A program made the translations under genes and the position numbers. From Kuschelorhynchus macadamiae (lineage: Eukaryota; Arthropoda; Insecta; Coleoptera; Curculionidae), in NCBI GenBank assembly GCA_030620095.1, contig JAUTXW010000959.1:211261-275260 (forward strand): a stretch of DNA of 64,000 nucleotides. Reading direction: 5' to 3'. Shown here one piece after another: positions 1-11,639 of this stretch (its first letter is position 1; each line of letters opens with the position of its first letter). Under the pieces are notes generated by a model. That model was not told the DNA's origin, did not search any database, and was given only the letters and a program-made list of their open reading frames with translations.

Positions 1-3000
1 TTAACAAAAAACGGTGGCAATTAATTTTGCAATTTGGAGATTTGATAGTTATGAGAAATCCTCGTACATTCATTAGATTGAATATGCAGGGTGTTTGATG
101 GATCGATGTAGAGCGATGAAGAATGTCATGTGAAATATTTTTAATTTAATAAGCTTTTATTCGAAGTCCTAAAGATTTCGCGCGAGTTATTGCCATTATC
201 TGATTTTTTTCCTTCTTCAAATAGGACTTTCAAAAGATTAAGGAGAATTTTATGATATTGATTCTTTAATTTTTATAATAAAAACAGTACAATTGCTCAT
301 TAAAGGGGGCTTCAAGACCGAATAAGGCAAAGCGAGAAAATAGCACTGACTGACTTTTCGTACAAGGACATTTTTATTTTCTCTAACATAGAAAGGAAGT
401 TTTTAAGTGCCTATTCAATTCAGATATGTTTAGAAACTTCCATATTTAACAAACTGTACATGGTGTATCACACCAATAATATAAAAATAAATCACAACGG
501 AATTTAGAACTCAAATCAATCAAATTTTATAAATTAATTTTTAAAATTTGAATTCTAATATCACTTCAAACTACAAAATAATTATGCTTTGGATTTAAAA
601 TGTGAAAACATTTCCATCGCAAGATCGAGCTAATTTTTTTATTTCTACTATTCTCACAGGCCACAATATAGGCCAAAGTCGCGCACTGCTATACGATAAT
701 TTGCCGGATATTCGTCATTTTGGCGAATCATCATTCTTCTCGTTTCTATTTAGTTGTACCTCTGCGGGTAAATGAGGCGTTGGTTTTCAAGAAAATCCAG
801 ATATAATAGTTTAAATTATTTGGTAAGGTCCGAAAAAATCTCTACCTATGGTCCCTGCCCAAATATTGACACTAAATTTGCTTTGAAATGAACACTGCTT
901 TTTTATTTGTGGGTTATCTATATCTCTTTTATACCTTTAATAATGCTAATTGTAGAAGTTCGTAATTCCCTTTCTGGAAAATTTTTACTTAACAAACTAT
1001 AAAACTATGTGAGTAGGGACTTTTCTTCTAGCCTTTGGGCATTAGGTAGTCTTTATTTGGGGACGTTTGAAATGTTGAAATAAGATATCTGGATTACCTT
1101 ACTACACAAACAAATGATTCCTGCAAAATTGTGCGGCAAAAGATTCCGTTCGGCTTGCCCATCACAGGACTATGAAAAAAGTCTCGATTTTGTACGTTTA
1201 CATTTTAAACCTAATAACTAATTATTTTGTAACTTAAAGTGAAATTAAAATTGAAATTTGCAAATTTATTGTAAAAAATTATGATTGAAATATAGCTCAA
1301 AATATTTGTATAGGCACGCCATTGACCTTTTTTTTCTAGTTACTGGTGGGTGACTTCAATCCTAAATATTACAGTTAGGTCCTGTGTTGCGTTACTGTCC
1401 TTATTTGGTTCTTTTTTTCACCACTTATTAAGATGTTTAAAAAATAAAAGTTAGTCTGTGTTGACAATTCAACAGATCAAAAATATTCTTTCACGTTCTT
1501 TGTGACCCTTTAAAATATCTACATCGATACGCCAAACATAATGTTTATTTTGATTCCTCAATTTATCGAATAGATAAAATTTATTTTGCAAGGTATTATT
1601 TTTATATTAACTGCCTGTGTTATATGGGTACTCCCAATTAATGATTTTATATTGTTTTTTTTACTTTTAAGAAATTTTTAACAAGATATATCCCTTTCGA
1701 ATTACATTTTCACTTGCATGGTAATCATTCCGAAACTAGTAACAATAGTAGTTTATATAATTTACTCCCCACATATAATTATACATAAATAAAGTGAGGA
1801 CGCTCTAAGCTGTTGATATAAACCCGTATTTCCGATTGTATGTTATACTGTGTTTCGTAATTTTCACAATATTATGTCATGCAAATTAATGCTAAAACAC
1901 ATACACGCACTGTGTATGCTGTCCCCATAAATTTGTAGGAAATAAATTAGTTTTAACCGTATATAAAACGAAAAGCCTTTAAATGGGACCATATATTATA
2001 AATGATAATACGATGGAAATGCACATTTAAAGTTGGATGATAGTTTAAAATTCGTACCAGATATTCTGCGTTTAAACAGACTGTCGATCGAGTGGAAACG
2101 TGTTAACGGATTACAATTGAATTATTTTTGATATCATTTTTCTCAGTTTAAAAAATTGTAAGCTGTTTAGGAGAAACTGGTAAAATCTCTATATAGCTTG
2201 ATGGATCAAATATTTGACGATTTTTAATCAAGACGTATGTACGTCAAATATATTTCGAAAGTGTTTCTTCTAATATAATTAGAATTAATATGGGATTAAT
2301 GCTGGTGATGTTTAATGTTTATACGAGGTTAATTATAGGGCGTGGTAAATCTGTTATTTCTTACTCACAGATCTGAGTAATTTGAGATTAGCTAACCCAC
2401 TCAGCACGGCAAGCTATGAGAGGTGACCCCACGAAAAGATTTTTTTTAGTTTGCACGTCCGTTTTTGGTAGTGATGTTGCGAGACGAAACGAGATTAAGG
2501 CTTCATTTCGTCTCGTTTCGACTTACAAATTGCTGCTCTATTGGATCTGCCTAGTCCCTTGAAAGTGCTTTGTAATCTGTTGTTTCAAAAGTCTTCTAAC
2601 CCTTTGATAAATTTTAATAGTCACATCAGGTAATTTATCACTACGTTTAATTTAAGCCTTTATAAAGAATCGTATTTTTGTATGACATCATAACATTGCT
2701 CACTGTAGACTTTCTCTCAAACATCTTGCCGAGTGGGTAGTTCAACATATTATTAAATAAATTGCTAATAAATTGATAAAATAATTTTTGAAATTTCTTT
2801 TTGCTACAAGTTTGAATTCTTCTGGGGCTATCTGTTGTTACAATGTGGTGTTTACTATAGGAACAGCATTTTTATGGTAAATAAAAGGCATTTCAATATT
2901 TTAAAAATGGCATTTATAAATTGACCCCAAGTTTTCTCCCGGGGTACAGATAATCTTGACCAAAATAGGCTAATACCAAAGAGTAGGTAGGCACTGATAC

Positions 3001-4245
3001 AACAAGAATAATTTATCTATTTTCGTGCCGATACCTTAAATTGCGTGACAATTATAATGAAGCAATAAATGGCAATTTTGCAGGGAAGAGCTTAAACTAT
3101 TATTAGTTTGTTTTTGTTACGTATTAGGTTTTTGTATGTTTTCGAAAGTTGTGAAAATAATAGTTAGTCTGTTAAATATGAAGTTTTGTTTTGAAAGGTT
3201 CTTCGATTATCTTATGATTGTCCCCCAAGATTTTTTTAAATCGTTATAAAAGTGTACAAGATTCATTCATTTCCATGAATAAAATATATTTTTATGAATA
3301 GTGTGAAGACAATAAAATCATTAAATAAAATGGTATAAGGGGCTTACAATGAACTACAAATACTATTTAGTTTATTGGCGGATTATTATTTACGGTTTGT
3401 TGCTGTTGAAAGGTAGACTTTAAATTTGTAATTGTACAGAACAAAAAAGGGGTGTAAAGAACTATTGACATTTGATAAAGTATTATTTGACTTTTAAATG
3501 TGACCAGTTCTAAATTCAAGAATAATTAAAAATATTCAAGCATTTTCATTTATATATTTATTTTTGCCCTTTATATCTTTTTTTTGGAACACCCTACATA
3601 GAGAAACATTAATGAAACACAAATTAAGTGATAATTATAAAATTATTTATCGTGCGCCTGTAAATCATGTAGATAAAAAATGATTTTATTATTTTTATTA
3701 TTAAAATCAATAAAAAACTAAGAATAACATTTCATTTTCTAAAAAATACTGTTGTTTTAGAAACAATACAATGTTTTAGTAAAATAGATTTTTTTGATGC
3801 AATAATATACTTGACAAATATAAAGACGTATGTATTTTGTATTTATAAGTTTACTAAAAGCCTTCATTCTCTCCTCGTCTCGTCTCCATTATTTTTGAGA
3901 TATTTATTAATATTACCTCTCTAAACTAAAACTTTCTGTCCATTGTGATGCTATCGATCTCCAGGTAGTAATTTTTTAACATTTTGCAATAAGTTTAATC
4001 AAGCACCACTTGATAGTATTTTTAAGCCCGGGAGGGAAATAATTTAAACGGCGACTTTCACTATTGATGTAAATAGAGACTGTCATAATTATGCAATTTT
4101 ACAGAATATATTAAGTATTTTTAATTTCCAAAAGTAGCATAGAACAATTTTATAGTGACGTGACTCTACATTTAATTCATTTCATAGTATTTTTTTTATC
4201 TAATTTTAACATAAATGTCCCCTCAAAAACTGTCAAATCAAATAA
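1..4245. other. AT-rich DNA without a recognisable gene
   Basis: Neither strand has an open frame of useful length, and no protein motif was seen. The stretch is AT-rich with many homopolymer runs and looks like old non-coding or intergenic DNA. The only local structure worth noting is the short inverted repeat near 2.5 kb, listed separately. Confidence 0.6.
2481..2520. repeat. Short inverted repeat
   Basis: GAGACGAAA at 2481-2489 is the reverse complement of TTTCGTCTC at 2506-2514, and CGAAACGAGA at 2485-2494 is the reverse complement of TCTCGTTTCG at 2511-2520. The two pairings overlap, so this short GC-richer island can form alternative hairpins. No function is assigned. Confidence 0.7.
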
Positions 4246-4250
4246 ACACA

Positions 4251-4520
4251 AAAAATGCTGGATGAGCCCAGAGTTAAGCAGACAAGTTTGACTTTAAAAC
4301 AACTTTTTAAGTTAAAAAAGCAATATCCTGATCTAATTGAAGTGTATCTCTCAAGAAAAAGAGCACATAAGGCAGTAGTGCTGCGAATCCTGTAAAGGAG
4401 GCATGGAGACTGGTAGGGGATGTTACGGGTAAATTATTCGGGAGAAAAAACATTGAGCTTAAATCTAATGATACCGTAGATGCAAACCCTTAAAATATAG
4501 CTAATTTCTTTAATATATCT
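4251..4520 (+). pseudogene. CR1/Jockey-like retrotransposon fragment, upstream of the RT
   Basis: Plus-strand reading gives WMSPELSRQV in one frame, then LKQLFKLKKQYPDLIEVYLS and RKRAHKA in another, then KEAWRLVGDVTGKLFGRKN and IANFFN. This order and wording resemble the linker between endonuclease and reverse transcriptase in CR1/Jockey-type non-LTR elements (family knowledge). The frame changes and contains stops, so it is dead. It may belong with the RT fragment at 5.77-6.10 kb, separated from it by other repeat DNA. The family assignment is from wording alone. Confidence 0.5.
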
Positions 4521-4639
4521 TGCAACCCATTTCCATAACGGAGAATTTAAATAGTCTATTTCTTTGCGGTTTTTCTGGGAGAAAAATAGATACTATAGTT
4601 ATGGATAAAATAAAAATCACGTTTTCGGCAGGGCAAAAA

Positions 4640-5235
4640 CCCAAAATGACTCCATACCGCCATTTTTAACATTATTTAATTTTCTTGCTGTGGAACCACT
4701 CCAGCAATATCCTGAATATCCCCTGAAAATTTTAGCTAAATTGATCAAGCCATCGCGGAATAATCGATGTACAAACCAAAAAAACAAAATGACCGCCATT
4801 TTTTTAATATGCTTGCTAAGGGGAACACTTCGGCAATATATCAAATCAAATCGTTTATTTCCACAGACATGTTTACATGTATCAGAATTGTCATATGTAG
4901 TTTAAGGTGAAATTTAAAGTAAAAATATAATAAAAATTAAATAAAATAGTATGCCTTACATTAAATGTTCCAAAAGCCCTACGTTACAATATATTACGTT
5001 TTAAAATATAAACATGTAAAACTTTTCCAGAGAATAGATGTTCTGAAATGAAAATTCAATCATAAAAAACTCTTTCAGAGAGTAAAAAGGATTTTCGGCC
5101 AGTATGGCCTTTAGTCGTTTTTTAAAAATAGACATAATATGTACTAGATATATCATTCATATGTATTGAATGTCCCTAGAAAATTTCATTCAAATTAGTC
5201 AAAGCATCGTGGAGTAATCCACGTACAGACATTAA
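4640..5235. repeat. Diverged dispersed-repeat fragments
   Basis: The segment near 4720-4780 (gaaaattttagctaaattga, then catcgcggaataatcgatgtac) is clearly related to 5175-5230 (gaaaatttcattcaaattag, then catcgtggagtaatccacgtac). The CCGCCATTTTT phrase also recurs at 4660 and 4792. These look like old copies of a non-coding repeat that separated two parts of a retrotransposon fragment. Confidence 0.4.
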
Positions 5236-5739
5236 AAAAAAGTCCATAGGGTCAAACTGATAATTTCTTCCATTTTTGAAGTCAGTCAAAAATTATGATA
5301 AGGGTGGTCAGTTAATAATGTTTTATTAATACTGAATGTTCATTTTTCGAAAAAGTCGATTAAAATACTGAATTTTGAGGTTGCACGTTTTCATAGTCAC
5401 CTGTATACATAAAATTACTGACCGGGGTAGCAAAAGACATACATTTTAGCAAGTGGGATTGTATGTCTATTTCACACCTCAGTGCTTTAGTTTGAAAATG
5501 GTATTTAAAAAACGTAAATTTAATTTTAAAACTCGCTGCCTTTATCGACCTTATACCTGTGCTTTTTTTGTATATTATTAGTACAAAAAAATGGGTAAAC
5601 GTATTTTAAATCAAAATATATGGGACCACCAGAGAAACTTCCTCGACAATTTGGCGTTTGACTCATCAAAATCGGCCAAGGGGTTTAGACAATATGCGCA
5701 GAAAAAAATACATACAAGTCTAATTGAGAACCTCCTCCT

Positions 5740-6103
5740 TTTTGGAAGTCAGTTAAAAATTAATGGAACATATGGAGAGAGATCAATGTCCTGCTGGGAT
5801 CTTCTGTGATCTCCGCAAGGCATTTGATTAATTTACAACTCTTGCTTAATAATATGGGGGCTATGTATAAGTGGTCCAGCTCAGGCCTGGCTCTCAGACT
5901 TTCTGAGATATAGACAACAATAGGTTTTATTTTCATGTAGTTGTTCAAATTTAGGTGTGACAGTGTGTGTCTAAGCGGGTTGTTGTTCATATGGGAGTGC
6001 CCCAGGGCTCAGTCTTAGGCCTATTCCTTTTTATCTGCTATATAAATGATATGTTGTCTGCTGTAAATGATGACTGGACAGCTACTCTACTATATATAAA
6101 ATT
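5740..6103 (+). pseudogene. CR1/Jockey-like reverse transcriptase fragment
   Basis: Plus-strand translation across several frames gives FCDLRKAFD (RT motif A region), then GPAQAWLSDFLRYRQQ, then MGVPQGSVLG followed by FICYINDM (motif B region), then VNDDWTATL. This order is diagnostic of non-LTR retrotransposon RT (CR1/Jockey group). In-frame stops and shifts after KAFD and in the middle show it is inactive. The sequence breaks just where the YADD motif should follow, at the point where a 280-bp inverted repeat begins. That suggests the repeat inserted into or truncated the RT. Confidence 0.75.
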
Positions 6104-6380
6104 GCTGCACTCGGGTAAAACTATATTAATGAAAACCAAAAATAATAAATAAAAATATCAACCAAAATAGAACTGAAACTAAAGATAAAAACAAATAGTT
6201 TCGGGTTAGAAACTTAGATGTTCAAAGCAAATTCTCTATTCAAGCCCGTAATATAATCTTTTGTTTTCAATCTTTAACAAGATATCGAATTAAATTTAAA
6301 TTCTTGACTCTCCTTCTTGATACTGGCGTATGACAGGTCGAGGCAACTCAATACAAAATATGGCGGCTGAATTTGAATAG
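6104..6380 (+). repeat. Left arm of a diverged inverted-repeat pair
   Basis: From GCTGCACTCGG at 6104 this stretch matches the reverse complement of 7498-7779. Shared strings include AACAAATAGTTT, ATATTAATGAAAACC and ATCGAATTAAATTTAAAT. This arm has internal deletions relative to the other. It could be one end of a foldback-type element or an independent inverted copy of the same repeat. Confidence 0.65.
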
Positions 6381-6978
6381 TTGTTTTTTTGTAAGGAAAT
6401 TAAAATAAACTAATATTGGTAATTCTACAGTTTTACAATAAACAAAAAGATACACTTTTTTGAAACCGAAAAAATGAAATATTAAAAAACTATGATTTCT
6501 CGAAAATCTAAACGAAAAAGACAATATACTTATACCAGGGACATTTTTTTGTCGGTCAGTAACAGACATTCGACGCGTTTTAGAGTTGCTGCTATATCAT
6601 CTTCATTTAGTGCTCTCACAAATATAAACAACACTAATTTAGGAACGATGCTGGCAAATGTAGACATAAGAGGCTTAGCTTTCTGCATTTGTTACTATGT
6701 CATACTTTACTAAATTTATATACATATGAGTTCCACATACATTCAACTTAGCGTGATTTCTACATATTTTATTTTATCTACTAACAAGAGGTTTTTCTAT
6801 TATTTTACATGGTTTTTAAACGATAACTCTTGTATTTTGTGTGTGGCCATTAGGTATATTCAAGCACTAGTTTCAAGAAACACGATTACGCAGGGAGGAA
6901 CTTTTAAATACAACAAATGCACTTACATATCTAACAAAACCAACTATTTATGGAACGTTACCGATCAGCTGATTTACA

Positions 6979-7458
6979 TTAGTGTTTCCAAAATTGGGGT
7001 GAGGACTCATAGCCACACATCCATGGGTTATTTGAAGATTGCTCTAATTTTAGTAAAGGTCCTAGAGTCACCCCAAAAGCATATCCCATAATGTAGACGG
7101 GATGCAATATATGCATTATATACACCAAAAAACAAAGGCTGTTTATTTTGGAACGTAAATTGTCACAGTGTTCCTTCCAGTTTAAGCTATGATCCAAGGT
7201 CAGACCCAAGAATTTTACAAAAGTTGACTTTGAAATATCTTTGTTAGCGACTTTAATAATGACGTCAAAATGTTGATTTATTTAAGGGGCATGGAAACGT
7301 AAATATATAGTTTTACTGCTCTTTAGCAACAGTGAATTTTGTCTAAACCAAATAAAAAGCGGATCGTACCACTATTACAAGACACCTCAAGATTTCCGGT
7401 ACTGTGATCTGAAACAATAAAAGAAGAATCGTCCGCGAATATTAATTTATTTTAACTT
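6979..7458 (-). pseudogene. CR1/Jockey-like RT fragment (palm to thumb)
   Basis: Read on the minus strand from 7458 down, the sequence gives LIFADDSSFIVSDHSTGNLE, which contains the catalytic F/Y-A-D-D of a non-LTR reverse transcriptase. It then gives GLTLDHSLNWKEHCDNLRSK, the usual thumb-region phrase of Jockey/CR1 elements, and ends in YIMGYAFG. Stops and frame changes lie between FADD and the thumb segment, so it is a relic. It lies inside the interval bounded by the inverted-repeat pair at 6.1 and 7.8 kb and is opposite in strand to the RT fragment just to the left. Confidence 0.7.
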
Positions 7459-7497
7459 CCTTTCAAAAAGCACCACTATTTTTTTTTCTAAATGGCG

Positions 7498-7779
7498 TTA
7501 CATTTTTCAAAATCAGCCGCCAGATTTTGTATTCGAATGAGCATTCGGTTCATCTGCTACACTAATGAGGTTTCTGTTGGTGACTTGCATCGACCTGTCT
7601 TACTCCAGATATCATGTGATTTAATGGCAGCAGGAGAATCAAGTATTTAAATTTAATTCGATATCTAAGTGTCTAACCCAAAACTATTTGTTTTTATCTT
7701 CAGTTTTAGTTCTATTTTTGTTGATATATTTTGTTTATTATTTATGGTTTTCATTAATATAATTTTATACGGGTGCAGA
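7498..7779 (-). repeat. Right arm of the inverted-repeat pair
   Basis: This is the reverse-complement partner of 6104-6380, and longer because the left arm has lost internal segments. Together the arms bracket 1.1 kb that includes the minus-strand RT relic. No target-site duplication was found. Confidence 0.65.
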
Positions 7780-8414
7780 AGTTTTATATTTTTTAGATTA
7801 TGTTAATATTGGTTTGAGTGAATACACATTCATTTTGCACTTTAAGATTTCATGTTTACATGTTTATGTTGTAAATATTACCGGCAAAATACGTTGCTCC
7901 ATCAAACTTAGGTTTAGTCCTAACACTGGAACCGGTAGTGGAAGATAGATCAAAATATAAGAGTTCTAACCACACCACACCACAACCAATTTAGCATTAT
8001 CATCAGATGATACAAACTAAAGTAACTTTTATAGGTAAATGTGGTCACATTTGGTTGCACCCGTTGTCAAGTAAGCAATAGAGAGGACTATAGGGAACAG
8101 GCCCTCTGTCTTTATTTAGTGCTTTCTTACCACATTTAACTATTTCTATACTCTCAAGAGCATACAATAATCTATTATTAGATACGTTTTTAATTAACTT
8201 AAGATTATTTATTCCTATCCGCGTGATCTGATTCGCGTGTGCCGCTGTCGTTCAGGCACAGTTTTTCGTGCTTCGCGTGTTTTTCCACAGGTGTTTTCCG
8301 TATAATTTTTGCTAAAAATATGGCAAATGGACAGTTTATAGAGATATAACAAATATATTAACAAAAAAGAAACATAGAATGTACTTATTAGGTGATTTGA
8401 ACTTCTTTTTTGTT

Positions 8415-8520
8415 ATTAAATAAAGTAAAATTTCTTTTTCAGCATCATCTGATTCGAATTCCGAACTTAATAAATAAAGTCAAATTTCCTCTTCAGCATC
8501 ATCTGATTCTGATTCAGAAC
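8415..8520 (+). repeat. 54-bp tandem duplication carrying a splice-acceptor-like site
   Basis: Two units, about 8415-8466 and 8469-8520, share AATAAAGT, AAATTTC, a pyrimidine tract ending in CAG, and CATCATCTGATTC. Each copy therefore carries a TTTTTCAG- or CTCTTCAG-type acceptor followed by codons for Ser-Ser-Asp-Ser. The repeat is direct and has only a few substitutions. Confidence 0.7.
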
Positions 8521-8858
8521 ATAAGTTTAATAATATTAATCGTTTAGATCGAGAATCAGATATTTTTATGCGGTTGTTCTGCGATTCGTTTAAAGACTAC
8601 GTCCCAATTTACGGACCACCACGCTGCGCGTGTGGCATCTACGCATCATGCCGGTCGCGTCAGGTCACCTCACACGCGATATATGCAACTCAATTTGCGC
8701 CTTGTCTAAGCACGAGTCATAAGCTCGCGTTGATTACGTCCCTGCCCTTCGAACATATTTGCATGTCGCCACTACCAATTGTCGAGACACGATGGCGTTT
8801 TCGCATCCTCGATGAGTCTGAGAAGATAACCAAACCATTTAGAAGCAGTTTTTTGTAG
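8497..8858 (+). CDS. Possible terminal exon or ORF, not recognised
   Basis: From the second CAG acceptor of the tandem duplication, one frame stays open to the stop ending at 8858 (about 120 codons). It starts SSDSDSEHKFNN and contains ESDIFMRLFCDSFKDYVPIY, followed by a Cys-rich patch (RCACGIYASC). The DNA here is richer in GC than its surroundings. I do not recognise the protein. The acidic Ser/Asp start resembles the linkers of some transposon-encoded proteins, but that is no more than an impression. A chance ORF inside a repeat is equally possible. Confidence 0.2.
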
Positions 8859-9099
8859 ATTAACCTGGAATGATCATTACCGTGTGCAGTTAGTGTCTCT
8901 AGTAGCTTATCATTTTGGAGTTCTTTCATTAGTTGTGTGGCACATTATTTTCTCTTTTAGATAAAAATAACCTAACCTAATATAATAACGTTAATATAAG
9001 GGCAACAAAACCACAATCAAGAATAGGCAAATCTTCTTGCCTGGACATGGTGATTTAACATAGGTATTTCAAATATTGTTTAATAATGACATAAATCAC

Positions 9100-9290
9100 C
9101 TATATCAAATTACCGACTTGCCTCTCTAGTGGAAATAGTTGGAAACTAAAACAAAACTCCGACTGAATGGAAGTCCGTTTGGTTAAAACAGAATTGATTA
9201 TTGGTTGCGGTTTTATTTCGTGAACGTGTGTTTTATTTTGACGTTTCGGCCGTGACCTGGGGTGTTTTTTAAAACTACAAAGAAACAATA
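9100..9290 (-). repeat. Possible PLE terminal-region remnant
   Basis: On the minus strand, GGCCGAAACGTCAAAATAAA appears at about 9228-9247. CGAAACGTC followed by AAAATAAA is a recurring phrase of PLE terminal regions, where CGAAAC-GUC is the 3' half of a hammerhead core with a palindromic ACGU stem III. The 5' half (CUGANGA) is not recognisable, so this would be a degraded copy. No RT sequence lies beside it. Confidence 0.3.
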
Positions 9291-9613
9291 CTAGTCAAAA
9301 TGAAAATGTTTACATTCTAATTAAAAATATAACTTACATTGTTAGTCGGAAATGTAGGACATAACAACACATGTATATACATAAAAAGATAAAAGACGTT
9401 GAACACATTATACTTATTATTTTAAGAGACATAGAAAGAACTTTGAGTCAACAACGACGATGATCGTTTACATTTAAGTAATAGTTGATAGACCTAAATA
9501 TTGCAGCAGTGTTAAGGATTATAAACTTTTTTCTCTTTGTCGTTTTTACAGTTTTATTTATTTGTTATTAATGGGTATTTTACCAGATATGGAACGAAAG
9601 TAATATATGGTGA

Positions 9614-9615
<2 letters not shown>

Positions 9616-9660
<45 letters not shown>
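9616..9660. repeat. (TA)n microsatellite
   Basis: A pure TA dinucleotide run of about 45 bp. It is the same sequence class that borders the PLE array, but here neither side shows a PLE end. Confidence 0.95.
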
Positions 9661-9663
<3 letters not shown>

Positions 9664-10050
9664 GGTGTAGAGTTATTTTACAAGGTCGCGGTATATTTTG
9701 CAAAGTTCTTCCATGTCTGTTTTTGGGTTTACGATGTTTTGACTCTTCTGTATGTAGAGCATTTCGTAGAATTTCTTTTTCTTTTTATACCTATAATATA
9801 ATTCCTATTAGAAACCATTAAAACAAGCATTTAAAAATACACTTACCTGTTTGTTTACTTGGATTTTATATTTGTTGTAGAAGAGAGTTCATTCGTTATT
9901 TGTATAAATTAAATTAGTTAATTAATAATGAATCCAACCTTTGTTCTTATCACCTTTTCCAACCTTTTCCACAAAAAATCTTTAGAATTGAAGGGTGTAC
10001 TTAATTGCAGGTAGCACTCAGGATGACTAGTTTGTCGAACGCGCTCTGAT

Positions 10051-10317
10051 ATGATAATTATTTCGGATATTATACAAGTTATACAGACAGACTTTCTTGT
10101 TTCATTATATTATAAATGTGTGCTTGGAGAACGGACATTTTCTAGAGCCTCGGAAGGAATCTTATATACAGCCTATTCCGAAGATTACTACCCCGAATTA
10201 TATTCCGATCTAAGACGAATAAGTTTTTTACCAGTGTTATCCAATGTACAAGTCGACGAATGTAGCTTGGTCTCCGATATGCGCAAAAAACAAACAGAGA
10301 GAGTCTGTGTGGGGTAG
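10051..10317 (+). CDS. Unrecognised 88-codon ORF
   Basis: An ATG-initiated frame of 88 codons in slightly GC-richer DNA. The stretch GERTFSRASEGILYTAYSED looks less biased than the AT-rich chance ORFs nearby. No motif, signal or membrane segment is convincing and no family comes to mind. Minus-strand transposase remains start about 240 bp downstream, but there is no evidence of a link. It may well be a chance ORF. Confidence 0.12.
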   Translation: MIIISDIIQVIQTDFLVSLYYKCVLGERTFSRASEGILYTAYSEDYYPELYSDLRRISFLPVLSNVQVDECSLVSDMRKKQTERVCVG

Positions 10318-10556
10318 AGATAGAAAACCACTGAAACAACGAATGTACACTGCGAACAAAAATTTTTATTCGTATAGACTAAAGATCAGGTATGACATAT
10401 TGACTCAAGTTTTTTTATTTTGATAATCAAATAATGTTGAAATTATTTTTAATAACGTATATAAACATATAACAAACAATAAAAAGCATATAATATTTTA
10501 TTAAGTAGGTATATTTATCAACTTACTATTAACTAGAAATATAGGTAAAAATTATT

Positions 10557-11455
10557 CTATAAATTCGTGAATGTTTTTTCACCTATTTGAGAAGTCGATG
10601 GTTCATTAGGGATAATAGAGTTATCGTCTTCACTAAAATGGTCGTCATCGGAATCATCCTCACTTTCTAAATCGGTGTCTAAATCTTCATCCAAGTTGAT
10701 AATTAAATCTTCAACATTGATGTCACCCATAGGCTCATTTGCCAAAAATTCCTTCTCGAAGCGGATCGCGCGATCACAGCGACTTTTCAATTGTTCAATA
10801 GTAAATTGGTGAAAAAACTCATCGCAATAAGTCGCGACCTGTTCAAAACTAAAAGATACGTTTTTTTAGCGACGTATTATTTTAATGCAGCCCAAACTAA
10901 TTCAATTGGATTGAGATACGGATGGTAAGGAGGCAATCTTACTACAGAATGGCTTTTTGTGATAAAAATCTCATCGATTTCGTAACATTTGTGCCTGGGC
11001 TTAAAATTTTTAATAGTACCATATAGCACAGGTTTTAACATATCTTCATTAAAGGAAATATTTCGAAGCGTTAGCCTCTGCTTCATGTCCTCTTTTCTAG
11101 TAGAGCTTATAGGCATTTTTTCTTTTTGTTTGTTATGGTAAGCTGCATTGTCCATAACAACAACGCTTCTTGGGGGTAAATTTGGAATTAGCTTTTCAGT
11201 CACCCATTTCTCGTACATTTCAAAATTAATTTCGTTATGGTAATCGCCAGAATTGGAGCTGGATTTCCATCTAATATATGCATTTTTAAGTGTACATTTT
11301 TTTCAAAAATTCTATTCGTAACAGTCTAACGGGTTGATGTTCCATCAAGATCATTCTATTACTTTTAATTTTGCACCATCGAAAACCCAATTTATGAACT
11401 TCTTTTCACAAGCTGTCTTGGCATCCTTGATAACATGTGTCTTTTATTTTTTTAT
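10557..11455 (-). pseudogene. Broken IS630/Tc1-mariner-type DDE transposase
   Basis: Minus-strand reading in order: LGFRWCKIKSNRMILME (11.4 kb); a damaged segment where the first catalytic D should be; SSNSGDYHNEINFEMYEKWV; LPPRSVVVMDNAAYHN (second D); RLPPYHPYLNPIELVWAALK (catalytic E); then, after a stop and frameshift near 10.87 kb, FEQVATYCDEFFHQFTIEQL and an acidic tail ending about 10557. I count 82 residues between the second D and the E, far more than the 34-41 of classical Tc1/mariner. That matches what I recall as the DD82E (Sailor) group. At least two frame breaks and loss of the first D make it inactive. No terminal inverted repeats were found. Confidence 0.75.
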
Positions 11456-11639
11456 GGATTCCTTTTAAAGTTGGCGCACACTGATAATTAATTATCGCTC
11501 TACGCAGAATACACGATCAGAGTCAGCCAATGCGACTGCTTTTCATTGTATTTTTACTGTTTTTCATTTTGTTATATTCAGAGTTAATGCGTCTAACATT
11601 CCTAATGCTGATTCCAGTGGCTCAGGCAACACGGCCTTG

